Shown here in pieces: positions 41,829 through 50,779 of a stretch of DNA of 64,000 nucleotides; the first letter of the stretch is position 1; each line of letters opens with the position of its first letter. Both the position numbers and the translations under genes were made by a program. The DNA lies in the NCBI RefSeq assembly GCF_050586465.1, contig NZ_JBOCEG010000009.1, forward strand, positions 97,061 through 161,060, given 5' to 3'. The stretch comes from CAJXYS01 sp913063035. Lineage in GTDB: Bacteria; Pseudomonadota; Alphaproteobacteria; Rhodobacterales; Rhodobacteraceae. The notes below the pieces were generated by a model. It had not been told where the DNA came from and searched no databases. It was given only the letters and a program-made list of their open reading frames with translations.

Positions 41829-43313
41829 TTACAGAAATGCGGTCTCTTCGAAGCTCCTCAGCTTGCGGGAATGGATGCGTTCGAGTGGCATGTCGCGCAG
41901 TGTCTCGAGCGCGCGGATGCCGATCAGCAGGTGCCGTTTCACCTGGGTCTTGTAGAATTCGGTGGCCATTCCGGGCAGTTTCAGCTCGCCGTGCAGCGGC
42001 TTGTCGCTGACGCAGAGAAGCGTGCCGTAAGGCACCCGGAACCGGAAGCCGTTGGCCGCGATGGTGGCGGATTCCATGTCGAGCGCGATGGCGCGGGACT
42101 GGCTCAGCCGCTGCACCGGCCCGGACTGGTCGCGCAGTTCCCAGTTGCGGTTGTCCAGCGTCGCTACCGTGCCCGTGCGCATGATCCGCTTGAGGTCGTA
42201 GCCTTCGAATTCGGTCACCGCGCCGACCGCTTCCTCCAGCGCAATCTGGATCTCGGCCAGCGCCGGGATCGGCACCCAGACAGGCAGGTCGGCGTCCAGC
42301 ACGCGATCCTCGCGCAGATAGGCATGGGCCAGCACGAAATCCCCCAGGCGCTGGCTGTTCCGAAGCCCGGCGCAATGGCCCACCATCAGCCAGGCATGCG
42401 GGCGCAGCACCGCGATATGGTCGGTGGCGGTCTTGGCGTTGGACGGGCCGACGCCGATATTCACCAGCGTGATCCCCGCCTGCTTGTCGCGCTTCAGGTG
42501 ATAGGCCGGCATCTGCGGGATCTTGCCGGGTTCGGGCAGCGGATCGTCGGGGGCGGAAATGACGGCATTCCCCGGCATCACGAATTCCGTGTAGCCGGAA
42601 TTCGGGTCGGCCAGCATCTCGCGGGCGAAGGCGGCGAATTCCTCGACGTAGAACTGGTAGTTGGTGAACAGGATGTGGTTCTGGAAATGCTCGGCCGCCG
42701 TGGCCGTGTAATGAACCAGCCGCGCCAGCGAGTAGTCCACCCGCTGCGCCTTGAACGGCGCCAGCGCGCCCGAGCCGTCGGGGTTCTTGAACCCGTAGCC
42801 GTTGACGATGTCGTCGTCCGTCGTGGTCAGGTCCGGCACGTCGAACACGTCGCGCAGCGTGAAGTTCAGCACGCCCTCCTGCGGGACGGTGATGTTGTCC
42901 TCGGCCGCGACGGCGAAATGCACCGGGATCGGCGTGTCGGAAAGACCGATCTCGACCGGGACGTCATGGTTTTCCAGCAAGAGCCCGATCTGCTGGCGCA
43001 GGTAGGTCTCGAAGAGATCCGGCCGCGTGACGGTGGTCGAATAGGTTCCCGGCTCGGCCACGTGGCCGAAGGCGAGGCGGCTGTCGACATGGGCGAAGCT
43101 TGCCGTGATGATCCGGATCTCGGGATAGAAGGCCCGGAACCGCGTCTGTGGCGCCGGTCCGGTCAGGCTGTCGATGAACTTCTCGCGCAGGAAGGCCGTG
43201 GCGGCGTGGTAAAGCGCGTTCAGATGCGCGACCGCCGCTTCCGCGTCCCGGAAGCTCTGCGGCGGCTCGGCGGGCGGGCTCTCGACGGGGAGGTTCTGGA
43301 GCGGCGCCTTCAC
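41829..43313 (-). CDS. amn: AMP nucleosidase
   Basis: 494 aa, the AMP nucleosidase length. It hydrolyses AMP to adenine and ribose 5-phosphate. An N-terminal Amn-specific domain (about 1-180) with PVEIGLSDTPIPVHFAVA is followed by a nucleoside-phosphorylase-fold domain with LVNIGVGPSNAKTATDHIAV and LDMESATIAANGFRFRVPYGTLL. The GTG at 43313 overlaps the ade stop as GTGA. With ade it would turn AMP into hypoxanthine. Confidence 0.93.
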   Translation of the reverse strand: MKAPLQNLPVESPPAEPPQSFRDAEAAVAHLNALYHAATAFLREKFIDSLTGPAPQTRFRAFYPEIRIITASFAHVDSRLAFGHVAEPGTYSTTVTRPDLFETYLRQQIGLLLENHDVPVEIGLSDTPIPVHFAVAAEDNITVPQEGVLNFTLRDVFDVPDLTTTDDDIVNGYGFKNPDGSGALAPFKAQRVDYSLARLVHYTATAAEHFQNHILFTNYQFYVEEFAAFAREMLADPNSGYTEFVMPGNAVISAPDDPLPEPGKIPQMPAYHLKRDKQAGITLVNIGVGPSNAKTATDHIAVLRPHAWLMVGHCAGLRNSQRLGDFVLAHAYLREDRVLDADLPVWVPIPALAEIQIALEEAVGAVTEFEGYDLKRIMRTGTVATLDNRNWELRDQSGPVQRLSQSRAIALDMESATIAANGFRFRVPYGTLLCVSDKPLHGELKLPGMATEFYKTQVKRHLLIGIRALETLRDMPLERIHSRKLRSFEETAFL

Positions 43314-45130
43314 GATCCGGACTCCGGGCCGGCCTCGAAGAGATCGGTCAGCTGGAACCGCGTGACATCCACGAGCCCCTTGTCGGAGATCCTGAGTTCC
43401 GGGATCACCACCAGCGCAAGCAGCGAGTGCTGCATGTAGGCGTTGTTGAGCGTGCAGCCACATGCCGCCATCGCCTCGCCCATGCGGGACGCGGCGGCGG
43501 CGACGTCTTCGGCGGGGGCGTCCGACATCAGCCCGGCGATGGGCAGCGGGACCAGCGCCAGCTCGGCGCCGTCCTTCCAGACGGTGATGCCGCCGCCGAC
43601 CTCGCCCAGCCGGTTGGCCGCGGCGGCCATCATCTCGCGGTCGGTGCCCACCACGATCATGTGGTGGCTGTCATGCGCCACGGTCGAGGCCATCGCCATG
43701 CCCGGACCGTAGCCAAAGCCCGACACGAAGGCGTTGACCACGCCCCCGGTGCCGCGGTGGCGTTCGACCAGCGCGATCTGGGCTATGTCGTTCTCGGGAT
43801 CGCAGTCGACGGTGCCGCGCACGGGAAGATCCGCCGTCAGGGCCCGTGTCGGCGCCTGGTTTTCGACCACGCCGATCACCCGGGCCGTCACCCGTGCCGC
43901 GTCGGCCGGCGCCGGCACTTCGAAATCCGCCGCCGCGAGGGTCCTGCCCAGATGCACCGTCGAGCGCACGTCTTCCGGCCAGTCGAGATGCGGCGTCTCG
44001 ACGGTGATGCGGCCGTCGACCGCCACGGTCCGGCCGCGGGCGATGACGCCGTGGACCGGCAGCGCGCGCAGGTCCGAGGTCAGGATCACGTCGGCCCGCC
44101 GGCCCGGCGCGATGGAGCCGAGCTCGCGTTCCAGCCCGAAATGCGTCGCGGTGTTCAGCGTCGCCATCTGCAGCGCCACCAACGGATCGCAGCCGCAGTC
44201 GATGGCGTGACGCACGACGCGGTTCATATGCCCGTCTTCGACCAGCGTGCCCGAATGGCTGTCATCGGTGCAGAGGATGAAATTGCGCGGATCGAGACCC
44301 TTTTCGGTGATCGCGGTGATCTGGGATTCGACGTCGTACCAGGCCGAGCCGAGCCGCAGCATCGCGCGCATGCCCTGCCGGACGCGTGCGATGGCGTCTT
44401 CCTCGCGCGTGCCCTCGTGGTCGTCGGCGGGCCCGCCGGCGGCATAGGCGTGGAAGGCCGGGCCGAGGTCGGGGCTCGCGTAGTGCCCGCCCACGGTCTT
44501 GCCGGCGGCCTGGGTCGCCGCGATCTCGGCCAGCATCTTCCCGTCCCCGGCCACCACGCCGGGAAAATTCATCATCTCGCCCAACCCGACGATGCCGGGC
44601 CAGGACATGGCCTCGGCCACGTCTTCGGGGGTGATTTCATGGCCCGTCGTCTCGAGCCCCGGCGCCGAGGGCGCGCAGGAGGGCATCTGCGTGAAGATGT
44701 TGATCGGTTGCAGCAGCGCCTCGTCATGCATCAGCCGCACACCGCGCAGGCCCAGCACGTTCGCGATCTCGTGGGGGTCGGTGAACATCGTGGTGGTGCC
44801 GTGCGGGATCACGGCGCGGGCGAACTGCGCCGGTGTCAGCATGCCCGACTCGATATGCATATGCCCGTCGCAGAGACCGGGCACCAGGTAAAGCCCGTCG
44901 GCGTCGAGCACCTCTGTCTCGTCGCCGATGCAGTGGCTGGCATCCGGGCCGCAATAGGCAAAGCGTCCCTCGGCGATGGCGATATCCTGGGCGGGCAGGA
45001 TCTCGCGGCTGTGGACGTTCACCCAGGTGCCGCCGGTGATCACCATGTCGGCCGGCGCACGGCCGGCGGCCACGGCAACCAGTCGCGGCGCGGCCTCGGC
45101 CCAGGTCTTGATCGGGGGTCGTTTGTCCAT
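43310..45130 (-). CDS. ade: Adenine deaminase
   Basis: 606 aa in the amidohydrolase family Ade (not the ADAL type). The metal site has GLCDGHMHIESGM near residue 86 and ILCTDDSHSGTL near residue 280, with LVALQMATLNTATHFGLE and SIAPGRRADVIL as family blocks. It deaminates adenine to hypoxanthine. The ATG at 45130 is chosen for the family N terminus; a GTG at 45145 is possible and neither has a strong Shine-Dalgarno. Overlaps amn by 4 bp. Confidence 0.93.
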   Translation of the reverse strand: MDKRPPIKTWAEAAPRLVAVAAGRAPADMVITGGTWVNVHSREILPAQDIAIAEGRFAYCGPDASHCIGDETEVLDADGLYLVPGLCDGHMHIESGMLTPAQFARAVIPHGTTTMFTDPHEIANVLGLRGVRLMHDEALLQPINIFTQMPSCAPSAPGLETTGHEITPEDVAEAMSWPGIVGLGEMMNFPGVVAGDGKMLAEIAATQAAGKTVGGHYASPDLGPAFHAYAAGGPADDHEGTREEDAIARVRQGMRAMLRLGSAWYDVESQITAITEKGLDPRNFILCTDDSHSGTLVEDGHMNRVVRHAIDCGCDPLVALQMATLNTATHFGLERELGSIAPGRRADVILTSDLRALPVHGVIARGRTVAVDGRITVETPHLDWPEDVRSTVHLGRTLAAADFEVPAPADAARVTARVIGVVENQAPTRALTADLPVRGTVDCDPENDIAQIALVERHRGTGGVVNAFVSGFGYGPGMAMASTVAHDSHHMIVVGTDREMMAAAANRLGEVGGGITVWKDGAELALVPLPIAGLMSDAPAEDVAAAASRMGEAMAACGCTLNNAYMQHSLLALVVIPELRISDKGLVDVTRFQLTDLFEAGPESGS

Positions 45131-45199
45131 GGGGCAGTCTTTCACGTCTCGCGCGGCCGGGGCAAGCCGATCCGCACGGCAGGATCGGGCGCGGCGGTG

Positions 45200-45664
45200 T
45201 CAGCCATGTGACGCCCGGGCGAAAACATCCGCCAGCATGTCGGCCAGTTCCCGTGCATCGGTCTCGTCGAACGCGTCGGGGCGGTCGCTGTCCAGGTCGA
45301 ACACGCCCAGCAGCCCGCCCGATCCGTCGAACACCGGCAGGACCAGTTCCGACCGGGTCGAGGCGGCGCAGGCGATATGGCCGGGGAAGGCCTCGACATC
45401 CGGGACGCGTTGCGTCTCGCCGCTGCGCGCGGCAGCGCCGCAGACCCCGCGCGAAAAGGGAATGACCAGGCAGCCATGCCCGCCCTGGTAGGGGCCGATC
45501 TTGAGCGTCTCGCCGCCCACATTGCGGTAGAACCCCACCCAGTCGAAACGGTCGTCGGCGTGGAAGACTTCGCAGGTGACGGTCGCCATCAATGCGACGG
45601 TGTCGGTCTCGCCCGCGGTCAGGGCCGCGACGGTCTTGCGAAGGGTCGGGTAGTCGACGCGCAT
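45200..45664 (-). CDS. msrC: GAF-domain protein, free methionine-(R)-sulfoxide reductase type
   Basis: 154 aa, a single GAF domain. The three cysteines of the fRMsr site are present: GVCGAAARSGETQ near residue 73, HIACAAS near residue 96, with the HACPVI-type substrate wall in GGHGCLVIPFSRG. LGVFDLDSDRPDAFDE is the C-terminal family block. The enzyme reduces free Met-R-sulfoxide. It lies 69 bp upstream of ade on the same strand and 37 bp after the thiolase. Confidence 0.85.
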   Translation of the reverse strand: MRVDYPTLRKTVAALTAGETDTVALMATVTCEVFHADDRFDWVGFYRNVGGETLKIGPYQGGHGCLVIPFSRGVCGAAARSGETQRVPDVEAFPGHIACAASTRSELVLPVFDGSGGLLGVFDLDSDRPDAFDETDARELADMLADVFARASHG

Positions 45665-45701
45665 GACGCTCCTTTCGAAAGGGACCCCGGCCCGGGCCGG
45701 C

Positions 45702-46880
45702 TCAGATCCGTTCCAGCGCGATGGCCGTGCCCTCGCCGCCCCCGATGCAGATCGCCGCGACGCCGCGCCTGACGTCCCGGCGTTCCATCTCGGACAGCAG
45801 GGTCACCATGATGCGTGCGCCGGAGGCCCCGATCGGGTGGCCGAGCGCGCAGGCCCCGCCGTTGACGTTGAGCTTCTCGCGCGGGACGCCCATCTCGGCC
45901 ATGAAGGCCATCGGCACCACGGCGAAGGCTTCGTTCACCTCCCAGAGATCGACATCGTCCACTGTCCAGCCCAGCCGGTCGAGCAGCTTCCGCGTCGCCG
46001 GGACCGGCGCGGTGGTGAACCAGCCCGGCGCCTGGGCGTGGCTCGCATGCCCGCGGATCACGGCGCGGGTCTTGAGCCCGGCGGCGTCCGCGGCCGCGCG
46101 CCGCGCCAGCACCAGCGCCGCCGCCCCGTCCGAAATCGACGACGCGTTGGCCGGCGTCACGGTGCCGTCCTTCCGGAAGGCGGGTTTCAACTGCGGGATC
46201 TTGTCGGGGCGGGCCTGGCCGGGCTGCTCGTCCGCGGCCACGACGCGCGCGCCGGTCCGTGTCGTGACCGTGACCGGCGTGATCTCGGCGTCGAAGGCGC
46301 CGGTTTCCTGCGCCGCCAGCGCGTTCTCGAGAGATTGCAGCGCGTAGCCGTCCTGAGCGGCGCGGGTGAACTGGTATTTCTCCGCGCAGTCCTCTGCGAA
46401 GGTGCCCATCAGGCGGCCCTTGTCATAGGCGTCCTCCAGCCCGTCGAGGAACATGTGGTCGATCACCTGCGCATGGCCCAGCCGCGCTCCGCCGCGCATC
46501 TTGGGCAGCAGGTAGGGTGCGCCGGTCATGCTCTCCATGCCGCCGGCCACCAGCAGGTCCGACGCCCCGAGTGCCAGCTGGTCATGGGCCATCATCACCG
46601 TCTTCATGCCCGATCCGCACATCTTGTTCACGGTCGTCGCGGGCACGTCTTCGGACAGCCCGGCGGCGAAGCCGGCCTGGCGCGCCGGCGCCTGGCCCTG
46701 GCCGGCCGGCAGGACGCAACCCATCAGGAGTTCCTGCACGGTTCCGGCGCCGGCCCCCGCATCGGACAGCGCGGCGCGGATCGCGGTGCCGCCGAGGTCC
46801 GCCGCCGGCACATCGGCCAGCGCCCCCTGGAAACCGCCCATCGGCGTGCGTGCCGCGCCCGCGATGACTACCTCGTCCAT
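45702..46880 (-). CDS. Acetyl-CoA acetyltransferase (thiolase family)
   Basis: 392 aa. NKMCGSGMKTV near residue 86 has the acylated Cys. VNEAFAVVPMAFM near residue 341 has the His, and CALGHPIGASGARI near residue 377 has the second Cys, so the active site is complete. The start MDEVVIAG is set by GGGAGG eight bases upstream. Biosynthetic (acetoacetyl-CoA for PHB) and degradative roles are both possible; no phaB, PHB or beta-oxidation gene is beside it. Confidence 0.9.
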   Translation of the reverse strand: MDEVVIAGAARTPMGGFQGALADVPAADLGGTAIRAALSDAGAGAGTVQELLMGCVLPAGQGQAPARQAGFAAGLSEDVPATTVNKMCGSGMKTVMMAHDQLALGASDLLVAGGMESMTGAPYLLPKMRGGARLGHAQVIDHMFLDGLEDAYDKGRLMGTFAEDCAEKYQFTRAAQDGYALQSLENALAAQETGAFDAEITPVTVTTRTGARVVAADEQPGQARPDKIPQLKPAFRKDGTVTPANASSISDGAAALVLARRAAADAAGLKTRAVIRGHASHAQAPGWFTTAPVPATRKLLDRLGWTVDDVDLWEVNEAFAVVPMAFMAEMGVPREKLNVNGGACALGHPIGASGARIMVTLLSEMERRDVRRGVAAICIGGGEGTAIALERI

Positions 46881-47008
46881 GCGCTTACCTCCCTTTCCCG
46901 GTGTTCCCTTTCCTATTCCAGCCTTCGCGCGGCTTCGCAAGGGTCGCGATCACCGCTTGGTAACCCCGGTGTGCCTAGATTGCCCCGACCTTGTGGAAAG
47001 GTGACAGG

Positions 47009-47350
47009 ATGCAGTTGGAAAGCGAAGAACATGACGACGTGCTCGTCCTTCGCCCGGCCGAACCGCGGCTCGACGCGGCCGTGGCGATTCAGTTCAAGGA
47101 CGCCGTGCGCGCGCGGCTGACGGATGCCACGCGGCGTGTGATCCTCGACCTGTCGCGCGTGGAGTTCCTCGACAGCAGCGGGCTTGGCGCGGTGGTGGCG
47201 GTGATGAAATTCGCGGGCCCGGACCGCGGATTTGCCCTGGCCGGCCTGACCCCCGCGGTCGACAAGGTTTTCCGGCTGACCCGCATGGACCAAGTGTTTC
47301 GGATTCACCCGGATCTCGCGACCGCGCTCGGGGTCGGGAACGGCCAGTGA
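47009..47350 (+). CDS. STAS-domain anti-sigma-factor antagonist (SpoIIAA/RsbV-like)
   Basis: 113 aa, one STAS domain. VEFLDSSGLGAVVAVMKFA near residue 48 has the conserved Ser that the partner kinase phosphorylates. The Shine-Dalgarno before the ATG at 47009 is GGAAAGG. Its TGA overlaps the GTG of a HATPase partner. Such pairs switch between phosphorylated and free states to release a sigma factor or another target; here the next gene is part of a polysaccharide locus. Confidence 0.88.
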   Translation: MQLESEEHDDVLVLRPAEPRLDAAVAIQFKDAVRARLTDATRRVILDLSRVEFLDSSGLGAVVAVMKFAGPDRGFALAGLTPAVDKVFRLTRMDQVFRIHPDLATALGVGNGQ

Positions 47351-47811
47351 CAGCGGCCGCGGATCTCAGTTGCCGCTTCGCCGCAGGCCCCGCCGCGGTC
47401 CGGACCGCGCTCGCCGCGGTGGCCGATGCGCTGGACGACCGGATCGACCGGCGGCATGCGCGGCTGACGGTGGAACTGGTCCTCGCCGAGGTTCTGAACA
47501 ATATCCTCGAGCATGCCTGTACCGACCGCGCCGATCATCGCATCGGCCTGGACCTCTGGATCCGGTGCGACCGTGTCTCCTGCGTCGTCTTCGATGATGG
47601 CCTCGCGATGCCCCAAGGCGCGCCGCCGCGCCCGACGCCTCTGCGCCCCCATGCCCTGCCCGAACGCGGCTTCGGCTGGCGCCTGATCCGCGGCCTGACC
47701 AGCGAGTTCGGCTATCTGCGCGTGGCGGGCTGCAACGTGCTGATCCTGCATCTGCCGTTGCCCAAGGCGCAGGGCGCGGCCGCGCATCTCCCCGCCGGGG
47801 CGCGGATATGA
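47347..47811 (+). CDS. HATPase anti-sigma/serine-kinase (SpoIIAB/RsbW-like)
   Basis: 154 aa. The Bergerat ATP-binding fold shows in the N-box VLAEVLNNILEHA near residue 44, the G1-like FDDG and the GFGWRLIRGLTSEFGY segment near residue 106. It would phosphorylate the STAS protein just upstream. The GTG overlaps the STAS stop and its own TGA overlaps the ATG of the first sulfotransferase gene, so the switch is co-translated with polysaccharide genes. Confidence 0.87.
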   Translation: MTAAADLSCRFAAGPAAVRTALAAVADALDDRIDRRHARLTVELVLAEVLNNILEHACTDRADHRIGLDLWIRCDRVSCVVFDDGLAMPQGAPPRPTPLRPHALPERGFGWRLIRGLTSEFGYLRVAGCNVLILHLPLPKAQGAAAHLPAGARI

Positions 47812-48569
47812 TCCCGGTGCCGTCCCCGATCCTTTTGCCGCGACCGCCGGCCCTGGGCGGGATCCGCCAGTCCCTGCGCCGCGTGGTGGCTGCACGGCCC
47901 GCGGTCTACCTGCCGATCCGCGCGTGCCGCCGGCCGGGCACGGTGCTGGATGCCCGGACCGATCTGGTGATCGAGGGCGCCCCCCGCTGCGGCAACACCT
48001 GGGCCGAATTCGCGCTCCGCCGGTGCCGTCCGGATCTCCGGCTCGCGCATCATTCCCATGCCGCCGCCCATGTCAAACGGGCGCTCTCGCGGGATATCCC
48101 GGTGCTGGTGGTGATCCGCGACCCGGATGCGGCGGTGGCCTCGCGCCTGGCGATGGGCACGGGCGCGGTGACGGTGCGCGGGGCGTTCCTCGACTACGCC
48201 GCCTTCTACGAGGCCCTGGCGTCCTGGCGCGGCCCTGGACTGCTGGTCGCCGATTTCGCGGCCGTCACACGGGCGATGAGCCAGGTGGTGGCGGCGCTCG
48301 AGGCACGGTTCGCGCTGGGCCTGGCGCCGTTCGACGATGCCTGCCCCGCGACCCGCGCGGCGGTGCTGGCCGCGATGGATGCGCATGCCCGTGCCGCGGG
48401 TCTGGCGCGGGGCGCCGCCTCGCGGTCCAACCCCCTTGGCCACGACGCCGCGCATGGCGCGCGCCTGCGCGCCGCCCGTGCGGCCATCGCGGCGCCCGGG
48501 GCGGCCCGCGCCCGCGCCCGGGCCCAAGCGGCGCGCGCCGCCTTCGGTGCCGATATCGTCGGGGCCTGA
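47808..48569 (+). CDS. Sulfotransferase-fold protein
   Basis: 253 aa. GAPRCGNTWAEFAL near residue 57 resembles the 5'-phosphosulfate loop (usually GxPRSGTT). VVIRDPDAAVASRLAM near residue 102 resembles the 3'-phosphate loop RDPRDxxxS. Both point to a PAPS-dependent sulfotransferase. The GTT of the classic loop reads GNT, and the C-terminal third is Ala/Arg-rich and unusual, so activity is uncertain. Overlaps the HATPase gene by 4 bp; the next sulfotransferase starts four bases after its stop. Confidence 0.7.
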   Translation: MIPVPSPILLPRPPALGGIRQSLRRVVAARPAVYLPIRACRRPGTVLDARTDLVIEGAPRCGNTWAEFALRRCRPDLRLAHHSHAAAHVKRALSRDIPVLVVIRDPDAAVASRLAMGTGAVTVRGAFLDYAAFYEALASWRGPGLLVADFAAVTRAMSQVVAALEARFALGLAPFDDACPATRAAVLAAMDAHARAAGLARGAASRSNPLGHDAAHGARLRAARAAIAAPGAARARARAQAARAAFGADIVGA

Positions 48570-48572
48570 GCG

Positions 48573-49463
48573 ATGGGTTTGCCGGCCTTTCTGCTGATCG
48601 GCGCGATGAAGGCCGGAACGACGACGCTCTATCATGACCTGCGCCGGGTGCCGGGGCTCTGGCTGCCGCCGGAGAAAGAGCCGGGGGATCTGCTGGACCC
48701 GGCCGTCGAGACGCCGGAAGGGCGGGCGCGCTACGCGGCCAAGTTCGCCGCGGCGCCGGCAGGCTGCCGTCCGGGCGAGGCGACCACCGCCTACGCGAAG
48801 CGCCCCGACCACGAGGGCGTCGCGCACCGCGCGGTGCGGGTCCTCGGCCCGCGGCTGCGGGTGATCTACCTGGTGCGCGATCCGGTCGACCGGATCACCA
48901 GCCAATTCCGCCATGCCGCCAGCCTCGGGGACGAGACCCGGCCACCCGACATCGCCGTGCGCGCCGATCCGAGCTACCTGGCCTATAGCCGTTACGGATG
49001 GCAGATCGAACCCTGGCTGGCGCGGCTCGGTCCCGCGCAGGTGCTTGTCCTCAGTTTCGAGGTCTATGCCGCGCGCCGGCAGGCGGGGCTCGACCGGGTT
49101 TGCGCTTTCCTGGGCGTCGACGCCGTCCCGGCCGGGGCGCTCCCCGCCAACGCGAGCGCGTGCCGGCGCGTGACGCGGCCCGGCTCGGTCCTGCGTCGCG
49201 TCGCGCGGTCGCGGAGCTATCTCTACCGGGTCAAGCCGCGCCTGCCGCCCCGGCTCCACGCCGCGCTGAAAGCCGTCGCGCTGCCGCGTGCGCCGGCCGC
49301 CGTAGCCCGTGCCGGGCTTGCCCCGGCGACGGCCGCGGCGCTGCGTGCGGCGCTGGCCGACGACGCGCTGGCGGTGCGGGCAGGGGAAAGGGCCGGGGCG
49401 CTCCGCCGCGGCATGTCCGTCCCGGCCGAGATCGCCCTGCCCGACGGGATCGCCCCCCCGTGA
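48573..49463 (+). CDS. Sulfotransferase family protein
   Basis: 296 aa. LIGAMKAGTTTLYHDL near residue 8 is the 5'-phosphosulfate loop of the heparan-sulfate-type family. RVIYLVRDPVDRITSQFRH near residue 96 is the 3'-phosphate loop, and the Lys/Glu after the first loop (PPEKEPGD) matches the family's KEPxF. It is a PAPS-dependent enzyme in the cytoplasm, with a carbohydrate acceptor most likely given the neighbourhood. It overlaps the ligase-like gene as GTGA. Confidence 0.82.
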   Translation: MGLPAFLLIGAMKAGTTTLYHDLRRVPGLWLPPEKEPGDLLDPAVETPEGRARYAAKFAAAPAGCRPGEATTAYAKRPDHEGVAHRAVRVLGPRLRVIYLVRDPVDRITSQFRHAASLGDETRPPDIAVRADPSYLAYSRYGWQIEPWLARLGPAQVLVLSFEVYAARRQAGLDRVCAFLGVDAVPAGALPANASACRRVTRPGSVLRRVARSRSYLYRVKPRLPPRLHAALKAVALPRAPAAVARAGLAPATAAALRAALADDALAVRAGERAGALRRGMSVPAEIALPDGIAPP

Positions 49464-50779
49464 TCCGGGCGTCCGCCATCGACTGGCCGCTCGCCATGGT
49501 CTTCGTGCTGGGGCCGGTGCAGTGGGTCACCCTGGTCGATACCGGGCTCGCGCTGAAGCCCGTGCATCTGCCGGTGATCCTTTGCGCCCTGGCTGGTTTT
49601 GCGCGGGCCGGGCGAGCCCAGGGTGCGGCCGCGCGGGCCAGCGTCGCCGCCGCAGGGCCGCTCGCGCTGGTCTACGTCGCCTATCTCGCCGTGCTTCTGA
49701 CCGGGGTTTTCCCCGCGGATGATCCCGGGCGCGGGGCGGCGCTGGTCGCCAAGCTCTGGCTTCAGGCGGTCCTCGCGGCGGGCGTGTTCCTCTACCTGTT
49801 GCGCCTGCCGGTCCGCCGGATCTGCGACAGCGTGGTCGCGGGCGGCCTGATGGGCGCGGGCGTCTTTGTCGCGCTGGCCTGGATGACACTTGCCGCGCAT
49901 GGACAGTCCCTGCCGGGCCTCGTGGCGGAGGCCCTCGCCACGGGCAGCCCGGCGCCTCTGCAGTTCAGGCTTTTCCTGACGCTTTTCAACGCGGGCGACT
50001 GGGCGGCGGGCGGGGCGCGCACGCCGGCGTCGCTCCGGCAGGTCTCGCTCGGGTTCTTCTGCATCACCGGCCTCTTCTCGGCGGCGGCGCTGGTCGCACC
50101 GGCGCGCGGGACCGCGGCCCGCCTGGCCGGTGCCGCCGGGCTCGGCGCCGCGCTTCTGCTTGTCCTGGCAAGCCTGAGCCGAAGCCTCGCGCTGGTGCTC
50201 GTGCTCTCGGGGATTCTCGTGGCGGCCGGGCTTGTCCGAAGCCGGGCGCAGGCAGCTCTTTTCGCGGGGCTGGTGGTCGCCGCCGGGGTCGGGCTGGCTT
50301 GGCTGGCCGGCGCGACCGCCGGGATCTTCGAGCTTCTCGGCGCCCGCTACGGGGACATCGGCGCCGACGGCCGTCTTCACCAATATGCGCGAACGCTGGA
50401 CAGCATCGCGGCCGCGCCGCTCACCGGGCACGGCACCGGCCATGTGGAGGAGTTTCGCCCCGGGGCCCGGAACATGGTGCACAACCTGCTGCTGGGGGCC
50501 TGGGTCCAGGCCGGCGCCGCGGGTCTCGCGCTCGCGCTGGCCATGACCCTGGCCGCGCTCTGGCTGCTTCTCGGGCGGGTGGCGGTCCTCAGACGCCGGC
50601 CGGATCTGCTGGCGCTCGCGGCGCTGCCGATCCTGCCGCTGCTGCGCAGCCAGCTTGGCGGACAGGGCGGGAATTATGCCCTGCCGGAACTGCTGGCCTT
50701 CGTGCTAGGGCTGGCGCTGTTGTTCCGGCCGGCTCTGGTCTCGGCGGGCCGGAGCACCCGCGCCGTGAGCATCAGCTGA
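49460..50779 (+). CDS. Wzy / O-antigen-ligase-like polysaccharide membrane protein
   Basis: 439 aa with 10-12 membrane helices and a large periplasmic loop (about 270-330) containing GHGTGHVEEFRPG and NMVHNLLLGAWVQAG; the latter matches the Wzy_C motif (H-N-x-x-L). Roles as polysaccharide polymerase or ligase cannot be told apart here; with a flippase beside it, polymerase (Wzy) is slightly favoured. The GTG overlaps the upstream stop. Its last 106 bp overlap the flippase on the opposite strand. Confidence 0.78.
   Translation: MIRASAIDWPLAMVFVLGPVQWVTLVDTGLALKPVHLPVILCALAGFARAGRAQGAAARASVAAAGPLALVYVAYLAVLLTGVFPADDPGRGAALVAKLWLQAVLAAGVFLYLLRLPVRRICDSVVAGGLMGAGVFVALAWMTLAAHGQSLPGLVAEALATGSPAPLQFRLFLTLFNAGDWAAGGARTPASLRQVSLGFFCITGLFSAAALVAPARGTAARLAGAAGLGAALLLVLASLSRSLALVLVLSGILVAAGLVRSRAQAALFAGLVVAAGVGLAWLAGATAGIFELLGARYGDIGADGRLHQYARTLDSIAAAPLTGHGTGHVEEFRPGARNMVHNLLLGAWVQAGAAGLALALAMTLAALWLLLGRVAVLRRRPDLLALAALPILPLLRSQLGGQGGNYALPELLAFVLGLALLFRPALVSAGRSTRAVSIS

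Noticed and set aside
47347..47811. HATPase gene considered as a two-component sensor kinase fragment
   Set aside because: It lacks a dimerisation His and is the correct size and context for an RsbW-like protein next to STAS.
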